Below, piece after piece: positions 25,091 to 32,659 of a stretch of DNA of 64,000 nucleotides. The stretch comes from Hyphomonadaceae bacterium (GTDB lineage: Bacteria; Pseudomonadota; Alphaproteobacteria; Caulobacterales; Aquidulcibacteraceae). The notes beneath the pieces were generated by a model. The model searched no databases and was not told where the DNA came from. It saw only the letters and a list, made by a program, of their open reading frames with translations. Within the stretch, counting starts at the first letter, position 1. Each line of letters begins with the position of its first letter. Made by a program: the position numbers and the translations under genes. Location: the NCBI GenBank assembly GCA_021731815.1, contig JAKFWO010000026.1, forward strand, positions 1 through 64,000, in the 5' to 3' direction.

Positions 25091-26338
25091 ATGGCGAAGC
25101 GGGGGGATCGATTGGAAGCTGTGGCGAAAACAGCGGCGGAAGCCCGGTCGGGCGCTTTTCGGGAACCGGGGCCTGCCGCGTTTCGCACCGATTGGCGCGA
25201 CAGCCGCGGTCGCCGGTTTCCGGAATCCGAAAGCCCCGCCCGTACCCCCTTCCAGCGCGACCGCGACCGCGTGGTGCATGCCAGCGCCTTCCGCCGGCTC
25301 AAGGGCAAGACCCAGGTCTTCTTGGCTCATGAGGGTGATCATTACCGCACGCGGCTCACCCATTCGCTGGAAGTGTCGCAGATCGCGCGATCGGTGGCCC
25401 GCCGGCTCGGGCTCGACGAGGATCTGGCCGAATGCCTCGCGCTTGCCCATGATGTCGGCCACCCGCCCTTCGGCCATGCGGGGGAGGATGCGCTCGACGA
25501 AGCCATGCGCGATTTCGGCGGCTTCGATCACAATGCCCAGACCCTGAAGGCGCTGACCCTGCTCGAAATCCGCTATCCGCGCTTTGATGGGCTCAATCTT
25601 TGCTGGGAGACGCTGGAAGGTCTCGTCAAACATAATGGCCCGCTGCGCGGCTCGCTGGCGGCGGCGAAATATCAGCGCAAGAATCTGCCGGATTACATCG
25701 TGGCGTTTGATGCGGAATTTGGTCTGGGGCTCGACAGCTTTGCGGGACCCGAGGCCCAGATCGCGGCACTGGCCGATGACATCGCCTATAACAATCACGA
25801 CATCGATGATGGCTTGCGGGCTGGCCTGTTTGCGGTGGGCGACCTCGCCGAACTGCCTTTGGTCGGACCGGTTTTCGCCGAAACCGGTGCCGAATTCCCC
25901 GATATCGCGCCCGAACGGGTGATTGCCGAGGCCATTCGCCGCTTGATCGGGATCCGGGTCGATGATCTCGTTGCGGAATCGGCGCGGCGGGCGGCTCAGT
26001 TCTCGCCCGGCAGCGCGGATGAGGTACGGGCGCTTCCCGAACCCCTGATCGCCTTTTCCCCGGCAATGCACGCCCATGAGCAGGAATTGCGGCGGTTTCT
26101 GTTCACGCGCATGTATCGGCACTGGAAGGTCAACCGGATGATGAGCCGCGCGCGGCGCGTGGTGCGGGAATTGTTCGGGCTTTTGCTCGCCGAGCCCGAT
26201 CTCTTGCCGCCGCGCTGGGCCGCGCGGACCTCGGGCGCAGGCGCTCAGCAGACCGCCGCCACGGTCTGCGATTATATCGCGGGCATGACCGATGCCTTCT
26301 GCCTGTCCGAGCACAAGCGCCTGCTCCATCCTGACTGA
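25091..26338 (+). CDS. dgt: deoxyguanosinetriphosphate triphosphohydrolase-like protein
   Basis: HD-domain enzyme that hydrolyses dNTPs to deoxynucleoside and triphosphate. Metal-binding residues are visible in TRLTHSLEVSQIAR (H) and ALAHDVGHPPFGHAGE (HD), with the later D in ALADDIAYNNHDIDDGL. Total 415 residues, normal for the type 2 subfamily. The ATG 25091 follows CAGGAGGG at good spacing. A TATATAG box about 50 bases upstream may be its -10 element in the shared erpA/dgt promoter region. Confidence 0.93.
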   Translation: MAKRGDRLEAVAKTAAEARSGAFREPGPAAFRTDWRDSRGRRFPESESPARTPFQRDRDRVVHASAFRRLKGKTQVFLAHEGDHYRTRLTHSLEVSQIARSVARRLGLDEDLAECLALAHDVGHPPFGHAGEDALDEAMRDFGGFDHNAQTLKALTLLEIRYPRFDGLNLCWETLEGLVKHNGPLRGSLAAAKYQRKNLPDYIVAFDAEFGLGLDSFAGPEAQIAALADDIAYNNHDIDDGLRAGLFAVGDLAELPLVGPVFAETGAEFPDIAPERVIAEAIRRLIGIRVDDLVAESARRAAQFSPGSADEVRALPEPLIAFSPAMHAHEQELRRFLFTRMYRHWKVNRMMSRARRVVRELFGLLLAEPDLLPPRWAARTSGAGAQQTAATVCDYIAGMTDAFCLSEHKRLLHPD

Positions 26339-26464
26339 GAAATCCCCGATTGATCTGCTTAAATTTTGGTGAGGGCTGCGCGGACATGCTTTTGCCGTGT
26401 TAGGCTGCTTCATTGCGACCGCGGGTCTCTATTCGACCCCGGTGGAAAGCAGTTTGGAATTTTC

Positions 26465-27940
26465 ATGAAACGTGTCATCCGGGCGACAATCCTCGGTGCG
26501 GTGCTCGCGGCGGGCGGCCTTGCGGCATCGGGCGCGGGGCCTTCGGCTTTTGCCCAGGGGGCGATCCGCGACACCGAAATTGAAGCCGTGATGCGCCGCT
26601 ATTCCGACCCCTTGTTCACGGCCGCCGGGCTCAATGCGAAGGATGTCGAGATCATTCTGATCGGCGACCGGTCGATCAATGCCTTCGCAACCCTTGGCCC
26701 CCTGATGGGCATCCATACCGGCCTGATCAATGAGGCTGAGTTTCCCAATGAAATCAAGGGTGTTATCGCGCATGAAACCGGCCATATCGCGGGCGGCCAT
26801 GCCGTTCGCAGCGGCGAGGGATCGGGCGCTGCGACCGCGACCACGCTGATCGCGCTCGGGCTCGGCATTCTGGCGATCGCGGCGGGCGCGCCCGATGCCG
26901 GTGCGGCGCTCATCGCTTCGGGTCCGCAATTCGGGCAATTGAGCTATCTCGGCTATAGCCGCGAACAGGAAAGCCGTGCCGACCAGGCAGGTGCCGGATT
27001 TCTCGAAACAACCAGCCAGTCGGGCAAGGGGCTTGTCCGCTTCTTCGAGCGGTTCCGTTACCAGGAATCGCTGTCCAGCGCCCGGCGCTTCCCCTATTTC
27101 CGCTCCCACCCCCTGTCGAGCGACCGGGTCGATGCGCTCACTCAGCGGGTCGAGCGTTCGCCCTTTTTCCCGGTCGAGGACAGCGAGGAAGAGATCGCCG
27201 AATTGCATATGGTGCAGGCCAAATTGCACGGCTTTCTCGATAGCCCGCAAGAGACCTATAATCGCTACCCGATCAAGAACCAGAGCCTGCCGGCCCGTTA
27301 TGCACGCGCCATCGCCGATTACCGGATTCCCGAAACCAGACTGGCATTGGCCAAGGTGGAGGAACTGATTACCGGGCAACCCGACAATCCCTATTTTTAT
27401 GAATTGAAGGGCCAGATCCTGTTCGAAGCCGGGCGCACCGAGGAATCGATCGCGCCCCATCGCCGCGCCCTTGATTTGCACAAGGATGCGCCGCTGCTCA
27501 TGATCAATCTCGCGCGTTCGCTGCTGGCGACCGAGGAGCGACCGAAGATCGACGAAGCGCTTACCCTGCTCAACCGCGCGCTCCAGTTCGAGCCCGATAA
27601 CGCCTTTGCCTGGGAACAATTGGCCATCGCCCATGACCGGCGGGGCGAGATCGCCATGGCCAAACTCGCCACGGCTGAACAGGCCTTTTACCTCCGCGCT
27701 TATCCGCGGGCCTTCCAGTTTGCCGAGAGCGCGCGCCGCGAACTCAAGCCCGGCACGGTCGCCTTTCGTCGGGCGGCCGACATTGTGGTCGCCACCCGTC
27801 CGCGCGGCCGCAACGGGGCTCCGGTTTTCCCGGAGGCCGAGCGCCGCCCGCGCGAGGACCGCCGGGGCCCGCCTTCCAACGAGGAAGCACCGAAACCCGT
27901 ACCGGCGCCCGAGCCCGAACCGGTGCCCGAAGCGGGGTGA
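26465..27940 (+). CDS. M48 family metalloprotease with TPR repeats, BepA-like
   Basis: 491-residue periplasmic zinc protease and chaperone. A signal peptide (residues 1-31, ending SAFAQ) is followed by the M48 domain with HETGH as zinc site and the third ligand glutamate in REQESRADQAG. TPR-like helices follow from about residue 270 (NPYFYELKGQILFEAGRTEESIAPHRRAL and similar). BepA relatives check assembly of outer membrane proteins such as LptD. The last 45 residues are a charged, proline-rich tail ending in PxPxPEPEP, longer than usual and probably disordered. Monocistronic; convergent with fliX across a 511-base gap holding two repeat elements. Confidence 0.9.
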   Translation: MKRVIRATILGAVLAAGGLAASGAGPSAFAQGAIRDTEIEAVMRRYSDPLFTAAGLNAKDVEIILIGDRSINAFATLGPLMGIHTGLINEAEFPNEIKGVIAHETGHIAGGHAVRSGEGSGAATATTLIALGLGILAIAAGAPDAGAALIASGPQFGQLSYLGYSREQESRADQAGAGFLETTSQSGKGLVRFFERFRYQESLSSARRFPYFRSHPLSSDRVDALTQRVERSPFFPVEDSEEEIAELHMVQAKLHGFLDSPQETYNRYPIKNQSLPARYARAIADYRIPETRLALAKVEELITGQPDNPYFYELKGQILFEAGRTEESIAPHRRALDLHKDAPLLMINLARSLLATEERPKIDEALTLLNRALQFEPDNAFAWEQLAIAHDRRGEIAMAKLATAEQAFYLRAYPRAFQFAESARRELKPGTVAFRRAADIVVATRPRGRNGAPVFPEAERRPREDRRGPPSNEEAPKPVPAPEPEPVPEAG

Positions 27941-28073
27941 GCGCGGACCGGGGAAGTGAAATGGGCATCTTTGTCTGCGATGCCGGTGCCAGCGTGTCGC
28001 AACCCGCCCTGGCGCATTTTCAAGGAAATCCCAGCCGAATGTCTGAATTGAAAATGCCCGGATTCAATAATTT

Positions 28074-28122
28074 GGAGCGCGTTCAGGCGAAAACCGGACT
28101 CCACTTTTTCTGAAGCCGCTCC
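28074..28122. repeat. alphaproteobacterial palindromic repeat
   Basis: GGAGCG at the left end pairs with CGCTCC at the right, around a core AAAACCGG...CCACTTTTT. The core resembles the widespread alphaproteobacterial intergenic palindrome with AAAACCGG and CCACTTTT words inside GGAGCATGATC arms. A second diverged copy is at 40782-40828. It lies 60 bases before the larger structured element. Confidence 0.7.
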
Positions 28123-28181
28123 AGCTGTGAGCTTTCAGCAGGTTGTACCAGCCGCGCGATCGGCCCGCCGATTTAGCGGCA

Positions 28182-28351
28182 GTGACGTTTCGTCCCACGG
28201 ACGGAGCAACCCTTTGTTCTCATGGAGGCATTTTTGCGCATCGTTTGAGATCGTCAAGGATATACCGCGAAGCGGCGCACCTTCGGTGCGTCCTTGACGA
28301 TCTCAAACGATGCGCTATTATTCTACCATGAAAACAATGTCTTAGCCTAAC
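28182..28351. repeat. dispersed structured element, full copy 1
   Basis: Nested inverted repeats. Outer stem TTGTTCTCATGG (28214-28225) with CCATGAAAACAA (28326-28337); ten unpaired bases on each side; then a perfect 25-bp stem 28236-28260 with 28291-28315 enclosing two small hairpins (CCGC/GCGG and GCAC/GTGC). Left flank has CGTCC/GGACG. The framework matches the copy at 62.1 kb almost base for base, but the 14-bp arm segments 28239-28252 and 28299-28312 differ completely while remaining complementary. It lies between convergent genes. No open frame in it is credible. The rest of 27941-28451 shows only the small palindrome at 28074. Confidence 0.88.
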
Positions 28352-28451
28352 AAATATGCGTCTGGATTCCTGTGTAGATGCTGATTCATTGCAGTTTTTC
28401 CTCGCACTTCCGCGTATCATCGAGCCCGGACAACCTGTTGAAAGCCCACAT

Positions 28452-28904
28452 CTAGCCGCGCTTTGCCTGTGACTGGATGCGTTCGAGCTTGGCGAGTTCC
28501 ACTTCCGCGCGCTGTTCGATGCTGGAGAGCAAGGCGGCGAGCCGCGGATCCTCGTATTCCTCGACCCGGTCGGCCAATGCGCGTTTGAGCCGATGAATGG
28601 CACCGGCGCTGATCCGGCCATTCAGGATGTCGGCCTTGAGCGCATCGAGCCCGTCCAGCAATTCACCCCCGCGATTGACCGCGCGCCGGCGGCGCTCCAG
28701 CGGATTGTCGATTAATTGCAGGGCGAGCAGCGTGTCGACATTGGCCGCAGCGGCGCTGGCCTGGGCGCCGGCGCTTTCGCGGGTGCCGCCTGCGGCCTCG
28801 GCTCCGTCCGGGGAGTCAAGGATCTGGAACCCGTTCTCGCCGGCGCGCCGCACTGCCTTGGTGGGCCTCGCCGGCGGCGGCGGGGCGGTGGGGTCAATTC
28901 GCAT
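28452..28904 (-). CDS. fliX: class II flagellar assembly regulator FliX
   Basis: 150 residues. FliX couples flagellar assembly progress to FlbD/sigma-54-dependent late flagellar transcription in Caulobacter-like bacteria. The family pattern is visible: MRIDP start, proline-rich N-terminal part, LLALQLIDNPLERRRRAVNRGGELLDGLDALKADIL-like helix and the terminal DPRLAALLSSIEQRAEVELAKLE. A CtrA-like box lies 79 bases upstream. Usual neighbours (flgI, flgH, dksA) are absent from this window, so the gene stands alone here. rpoN, whose product acts in the same pathway, is 16 kb away. Confidence 0.88.
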   Translation of the reverse strand: MRIDPTAPPPPARPTKAVRRAGENGFQILDSPDGAEAAGGTRESAGAQASAAAANVDTLLALQLIDNPLERRRRAVNRGGELLDGLDALKADILNGRISAGAIHRLKRALADRVEEYEDPRLAALLSSIEQRAEVELAKLERIQSQAKRG

Positions 28905-28982
28905 CTGGTCGCATCTGCGCCTCTTGAGCGGGAGTTCCGGGGACCCGGAAGTCCCGACTGAGCCAGACTTTCCCCTGAGTCT

Positions 28983-28998
28983 GTTAGCAAAAAGTTAA
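28983..28998 (-). promoter_or_regulatory. CtrA-like box upstream of fliX
   Basis: On the minus strand TTAA, seven bases, CTAAC: seven of eight core bases of the TTAA-N7-TTAA CtrA consensus, 79 bases before the fliX start codon. Caulobacter fliX is CtrA-controlled, which makes this plausible; the match alone is weak. Confidence 0.45.
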
Positions 28999-29045
28999 CA
29001 ATTCGGGTTCAGGCGCGACCGATGCGGAACCCAAGGGAGCCGGCG

Positions 29046-29516
29046 CTATCCCCGGTCGCGCATCAGCCGGGCCTGGTCGCGTTTCCAGTCCTTTTCCTTT
29101 TCCGAGGCGCGCTTGTCGGGTGCCTTCTTGCCATGCGCCAGCCCGATTTCGATCTTGGCGATCCCGCGGGCATTGAAAAAGATCCGGAGCGGAATGATGG
29201 TGCGGCCCTCGCGTTCGACCGCGCCCTTGAGCCGGTTGATCTGCTTGCGGTGCAACAATAATTGCCGCGGCCGCTTGGGGGCGTGGTTGAATTGCGCGGC
29301 CGGCGGATATTCCGCAATATTGGCATTGATCAGCATCATTCCCGGGCCTTCCGGCCGGGCATAGGATTCCGCGATCGTGGCTCTGCCCGCGCGCAGGCTC
29401 TTGACCTCGGTGCCGGTCAGCACGATCCCGGCTTCAAACACGTCTTCGATGATGTAATCGAAGCGCGCGCGGCGGTTCTCGGCGATGAGGCGGATTTCAT
29501 TGGCGGGTTTGCTCAT
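29046..29516 (-). CDS. smpB: SsrA-binding protein SmpB
   Basis: 156-residue partner of tmRNA in rescue of stalled ribosomes. Signature segments: [32 protein letters not shown] near the start, [19 protein letters not shown], then the basic region [24 protein letters not shown] and the lysine-rich C-terminal tail ([28 protein letters not shown]). Its ATG overlaps the dapA stop (ATGA), so it is translationally coupled to dapA. I did not find tmRNA itself. Confidence 0.97.
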   Translation of the reverse strand: MSKPANEIRLIAENRRARFDYIIEDVFEAGIVLTGTEVKSLRAGRATIAESYARPEGPGMMLINANIAEYPPAAQFNHAPKRPRQLLLHRKQINRLKGAVEREGRTIIPLRIFFNARGIAKIEIGLAHGKKAPDKRASEKEKDWKRDQARLMRDRG

Positions 29517-30400
29517 GCCTTTTCGGCACCTCCGTCGTTCAGCCGAAGAAGTGCGGCGCTGATTTCGGCGCGGGCGCGGGCATGGGCATCGACCAGCGGC
29601 AGGCGTAATTCTGCATTGATGCGGCCCATTTCGGCCAGTGCGAATTTGGCCGGGGCGGGGCTCGCATCGGCAAACAACGCGCGATGCAGGGGGGCTAGCC
29701 GCTGATTGACCGCGCGCGCCGCGACAAAATCACCTTTTGCCGCCAATTGGCACATCCTCGCCATTTCGCCCGGCGCGACATTCGACGTGACCGAAATCAC
29801 ACCATCCCCGCCATGGGCGAAAAAGCCGAGCGCAGAGGAATCATCGCCGGAGATCAGCCGAAATTCCGGGCTGCAACGGTCGCGCAACCATGCGACCCGA
29901 CCGAGATCTCCCGTGGCTTCCTTGATGCCGACAATATTTGGATGGGCGGCCAATTCCGCGACGGTTTCGACACTCATGTCGATCCCGGTCCGGGTCGGCA
30001 CATTATAGAGCACGATCGGTAATTCCACCGAATCCGCGGCCGCCCGGTAATGGGCAAGCAGGCCGGCCTGACCGGGCCGGTTGTAAAAAGGCGTGACCAC
30101 GAGACCGCCATGCGCCCCCAGAATCTTCGCCTCCCTGAGCAGGCCGATGACCTTGCGCGTATCGGCACCGCCGGCCCCGGCCAGTACCGGAACCCGGCCA
30201 TGCGCGGTGGCAATTGCACAGGCGATCAATGCGATATGCTCGGCCTCGGTCAGGGTCGCGGCCTCGCCCGTCGTGCCACAGGGCACAAGCCCGTCGACGC
30301 CTTCGGCAATCTGCCATTCGATCAGCCTGGCAAAAGCATCAAGATCGGGCGCGCCATTCCGAAATGGAGTGACAATTGCGGTGTAGCAGCCTGAAAACAT
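29513..30400 (-). CDS. dapA: 4-hydroxy-tetrahydrodipicolinate synthase
   Basis: Condenses pyruvate and aspartate semialdehyde in the lysine/diaminopimelate pathway. 295 residues with [10 protein letters not shown] start, [17 protein letters not shown], the catalytic tyrosine in LYNVPTRTG and the Schiff-base lysine in [10 protein letters not shown]. The dapA-smpB order is standard in alphaproteobacteria. Upstream lies an unusual 450-base hairpin-rich stretch before the next gene, a LysE-family exporter on the same strand. Confidence 0.96.
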   Translation of the reverse strand: MFSGCYTAIVTPFRNGAPDLDAFARLIEWQIAEGVDGLVPCGTTGEAATLTEAEHIALIACAIATAHGRVPVLAGAGGADTRKVIGLLREAKILGAHGGLVVTPFYNRPGQAGLLAHYRAAADSVELPIVLYNVPTRTGIDMSVETVAELAAHPNIVGIKEATGDLGRVAWLRDRCSPEFRLISGDDSSALGFFAHGGDGVISVTSNVAPGEMARMCQLAAKGDFVAARAVNQRLAPLHRALFADASPAPAKFALAEMGRINAELRLPLVDAHARARAEISAALLRLNDGGAEKA

Positions 30401-30850
30401 TCGTACTCTCGAATCATTATGGTCCCGGTCGGTGGTTCATGCATCGTCGTTGGATATGAGGAACGGGGTCACCCGATGCAGTCTGCACCATATTCTTCGT
30501 TACCCGAAATTCGGGGCCTGCACCATCTGGTGCAGGTGGCTTTCAAGGGGGCCGTCAACTGACGGCGCAATGACGCGCCGGGAACTCCGCTTCTGTCACA
30601 GTCTTGTGACGTTCCGTGTAGGGAGTGTGGCTTCAAAAAATGTGGAATGGGCCCCAGATAGAGCGAGCAGGACGACGTGCAGAGTGATCGGCGCGGTCCT
30701 GCCTGAGAACAGGCTGCCGCTTGCGTCCCCCCCCACCCAGCCGGCGGCACCGCCTGGCGCCGTCGAGCACTGTCCCCGCTCGACGGCGCATCTTGGGCCC
30801 GCCTGTCCCTTATGTCAGCTATCCCCGGTGTCGATCCGCCCTCAGGTCGA
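30401..30850. other. hairpin-rich gene-free stretch upstream of dapA
   Basis: 450 bases without a credible gene. Perfect small hairpins follow one another: CCTGCACC/GGTGCAGG with loop ATCT (30517-30536), GCCGTC/GACGGC (30551-30566), overlapping GGCGC/GCGCC (30564-30579), GTCACA/TGTGAC with loop GTCT (30595-30610), GCCTG/CAGGC (30701-30714) and a 12-bp GC-rich stem 30757-30768 with 30778-30789. This is more than I would expect for a spacer and suggests one or more structured RNAs or a dapA leader. It matches none of tmRNA, RNase P, SRP or 6S RNA signatures that I know. The strand is undecided. Confidence 0.45.
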
Positions 30851-31489
30851 TTAACCCTGAATCCGGGTTGCGACCATCAGGCCCGATCCGATCAATAACA
30901 GCCCGACCAGCGCCATGAATCCACGCCGAAACGCGCGGTTGTGTAATTGCGCGCCCAATGCCCCGCCCGCCAGCGCATAGGCCGAGAGAACCATGAAATC
31001 GATCCCGATGGCCACTGCTCCCAAAACGGCCATCTGGCCGGTGGTCGGAGCCCGCGGGTCGATGAAGGGGGGCAGGATCACCACGAAAAACAACAAGGCC
31101 TTGGGATTGAAAAGCTGGACCATGAGCCCGTCGCGGAACGCGATTCCACGCCCCGCAGGGCGGGCGCCCGACGCGTCGCCTTCGCCCTTCCAGGCGGAGA
31201 GCAAAGCGCGCGCGCCGAGCCAGAAGATGTAAATCACCCCGAGCCAGGCCATGACCCGGAATGCAAGAGGCCAGGCCTTGATCAGCGTGCCGAGCCCGAG
31301 GGCTGCGCCGATGAACCAGATCGTGCTCGCGATGCTGATCCCGGCAATGCCCGACAGCCCCGCGCGTGGTCCATGCGCCATGCCGGTTGCGATCGCGAAC
31401 AGAACGGCGGGGCCCGGTGCCACGGCAAAGCCCGTCGTCAGAACCACGAAGGACCCGAGCCGGGCTCCATCGACTGGCCATGCGGCCAT
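30851..31489 (-). CDS. LysE/RhtB family amino-acid exporter
   Basis: About 212 residues with six predicted transmembrane helices. The first helix carries FAVAPGPAVLFAIATG, the family's PGP motif, and the fourth region has LFNPKALLFFVVILPPF, the NPK motif. Substrate unknown; relatives export lysine, arginine, threonine or homoserine lactone. It lies upstream of dapA on the same strand but 450 bases away. The start is uncertain: ATG 31489 places PGP at residue 25 as in relatives, whereas ATG 31570 would add a stretch encoded partly by a 15-bp tandem array, which I take as leader. Confidence 0.85.
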   Translation of the reverse strand: MAAWPVDGARLGSFVVLTTGFAVAPGPAVLFAIATGMAHGPRAGLSGIAGISIASTIWFIGAALGLGTLIKAWPLAFRVMAWLGVIYIFWLGARALLSAWKGEGDASGARPAGRGIAFRDGLMVQLFNPKALLFFVVILPPFIDPRAPTTGQMAVLGAVAIGIDFMVLSAYALAGGALGAQLHNRAFRRGFMALVGLLLIGSGLMVATRIQG

Positions 31490-31517
31490 CCAGGGGGGCG
31501 CGGATTCCGGGCCCGGC

Positions 31518-31552
31518 GAAATCTGGCCCAGGGAAATCTGGCTCAGGGAAAT
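31518..31552. repeat. 15-bp tandem repeat upstream of the LysE-family gene
   Basis: Two full units of GAAATCTGGC(C/T)CAGG and the first five bases of a third, 29 bases upstream of the chosen start codon. In the longer reading it would encode an ISLSQISLGQ-like stretch. Confidence 0.8.
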
Positions 31553-31725
31553 GAGGGCGGAAAGGTCCATGGGCCACGGATAGCGGCACCAACCCTGCTT
31601 GCAAGGCGACATTGCATTTCGCTTCACTTTGTTCCCGGTCTTGCCGGGGATTGGCCTCAATTGCATGTCGAACGAAATTGCCCCTCGGGGACCCGGGACA
31701 AATTAAGGCAAAACAATCAAGCCTG

Positions 31726-31740
31726 TTAACGATGCCTTAG
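31726..31740 (+). promoter_or_regulatory. CtrA-like box upstream of the pilus operon
   Basis: TTAA, seven bases, TTAG: seven of eight core bases of TTAA-N7-TTAA, about 75 bases ahead of the cpaB start in the 330-base gap after the exporter gene. Pilus genes are CtrA targets in Caulobacter. Weak alone. Confidence 0.35.
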
Positions 31741-31814
31741 AAGAATGCGTGGTTTTCTGCCGATGGAAATTACCATCTTCCCTCGTCGAGGGAATCAGCA
31801 GGAATGGTCCACCC

Positions 31815-32654
31815 GTGCCCAGACGCCTCGTAGTTCTCCTGATCCTTGCGCTGCTGGCCGTTGGCGTCGCTTATATGGCCAACCAGGCGCTCAGCGGGAA
31901 AAAAGGCCCGGTCTCGCTGCCCGGGAAGCCCTCGGCCGCGGTCGAGACCGGCCCGAAAATTCTCGTCGCCAAGCGCGCCATCGCCTATGGGCAGCGGGCG
32001 CTTGCCGAGGATTTTGCATGGGCCGACTGGCCGAAAGCCGGGCTCAATGCGCGCTTTTTGACGGAAGCAGCGGCGCGCGAAGCCCCCACCGAACTGGTCG
32101 GTCAGGTCGCAAAGGTCGATATCGGAATTGGCGATCCGATCGTGCGTGACCGCTTCGTTGCCCCGGAAAGTGGTGGCGTGGTCGCAGCCCTGCTCGCGCC
32201 CGGAATGCGGGCCTTTGCGATTTCGATTGATGAGGAGCGCGGCGTGGGCGGTCTGATCCAGCCGCTCGACCGCGTGGATGTGCTGGTGTCGCGCGAGATC
32301 GAGATCGTCAGCAATGGGGACGGCGGTCGACGTAATGAGGTCGTCTCCGAGGTCCTGATCGAAAATGTCAAGGTGCTGGCAATGGACCAGCAGATTGCGC
32401 CTGACCCGGAAGCGCCCGGTATCAAGGGCGATACCGCGACACTCGAGGTAACCCCTGAACAGGCGTTGCTGCTGCAGAAAGCCGCGAGTGCCGGAACCCT
32501 CAGCCTGCTCAGCCGGTCCATCGCCGATGCGCGCGGGACCCCTGACGCAAAGCCACGGACCCGAACGACCAACCTCTCGAAAACCGTGGGCGTGCGTGAA
32601 GGTGTCGTCATTTTCCGCGGCGACCAGCAAAGCGTTGAAACCGGAGCGAAATAG
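31815..32654 (+). CDS. cpaB: Flp pilus assembly protein CpaB
   Basis: 279 residues, one N-terminal membrane helix (residues 5-25), then the SAF domain (KILVAKRAIAYGQRALAEDFAW) and the RcpC/CpaB region (IDEERGVGGLIQPLDRVDVLV ... TATLEVTPEQALLLQKAASAGTLSLLSR). CpaB is an inner-membrane-associated factor linked to secretin function in Tad pili. GTG 31815 is chosen because it places the helix at the start. First gene of a seven-gene run on one strand; no pilin (flp) or prepilin peptidase (cpaA) precedes it. Confidence 0.93.
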   Translation: MPRRLVVLLILALLAVGVAYMANQALSGKKGPVSLPGKPSAAVETGPKILVAKRAIAYGQRALAEDFAWADWPKAGLNARFLTEAAAREAPTELVGQVAKVDIGIGDPIVRDRFVAPESGGVVAALLAPGMRAFAISIDEERGVGGLIQPLDRVDVLVSREIEIVSNGDGGRRNEVVSEVLIENVKVLAMDQQIAPDPEAPGIKGDTATLEVTPEQALLLQKAASAGTLSLLSRSIADARGTPDAKPRTRTTNLSKTVGVREGVVIFRGDQQSVETGAK

Positions 32655-32659
32655 CCCCC

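Noticed and set aside
28143-28331. Small open frame through the structured element at 28.2 kb
   Set aside because: It only reads through the nested inverted repeats; the other full copy does not keep the frame.
30401-30850. tmRNA, RNase P, SRP or 6S RNA in the dapA leader
   Set aside because: No tag-peptide coding sequence, no RNase P core GAGGAAAG block, no SRP GGAAGNNAGCA loop, and no long single hairpin as in 6S.
30432-30854. 140-codon plus-strand frame upstream of dapA
   Set aside because: Composition is Cys, Arg, Ser, Pro-rich with no similarity to a protein family, and it crosses many hairpins; better explained as structured non-coding DNA.
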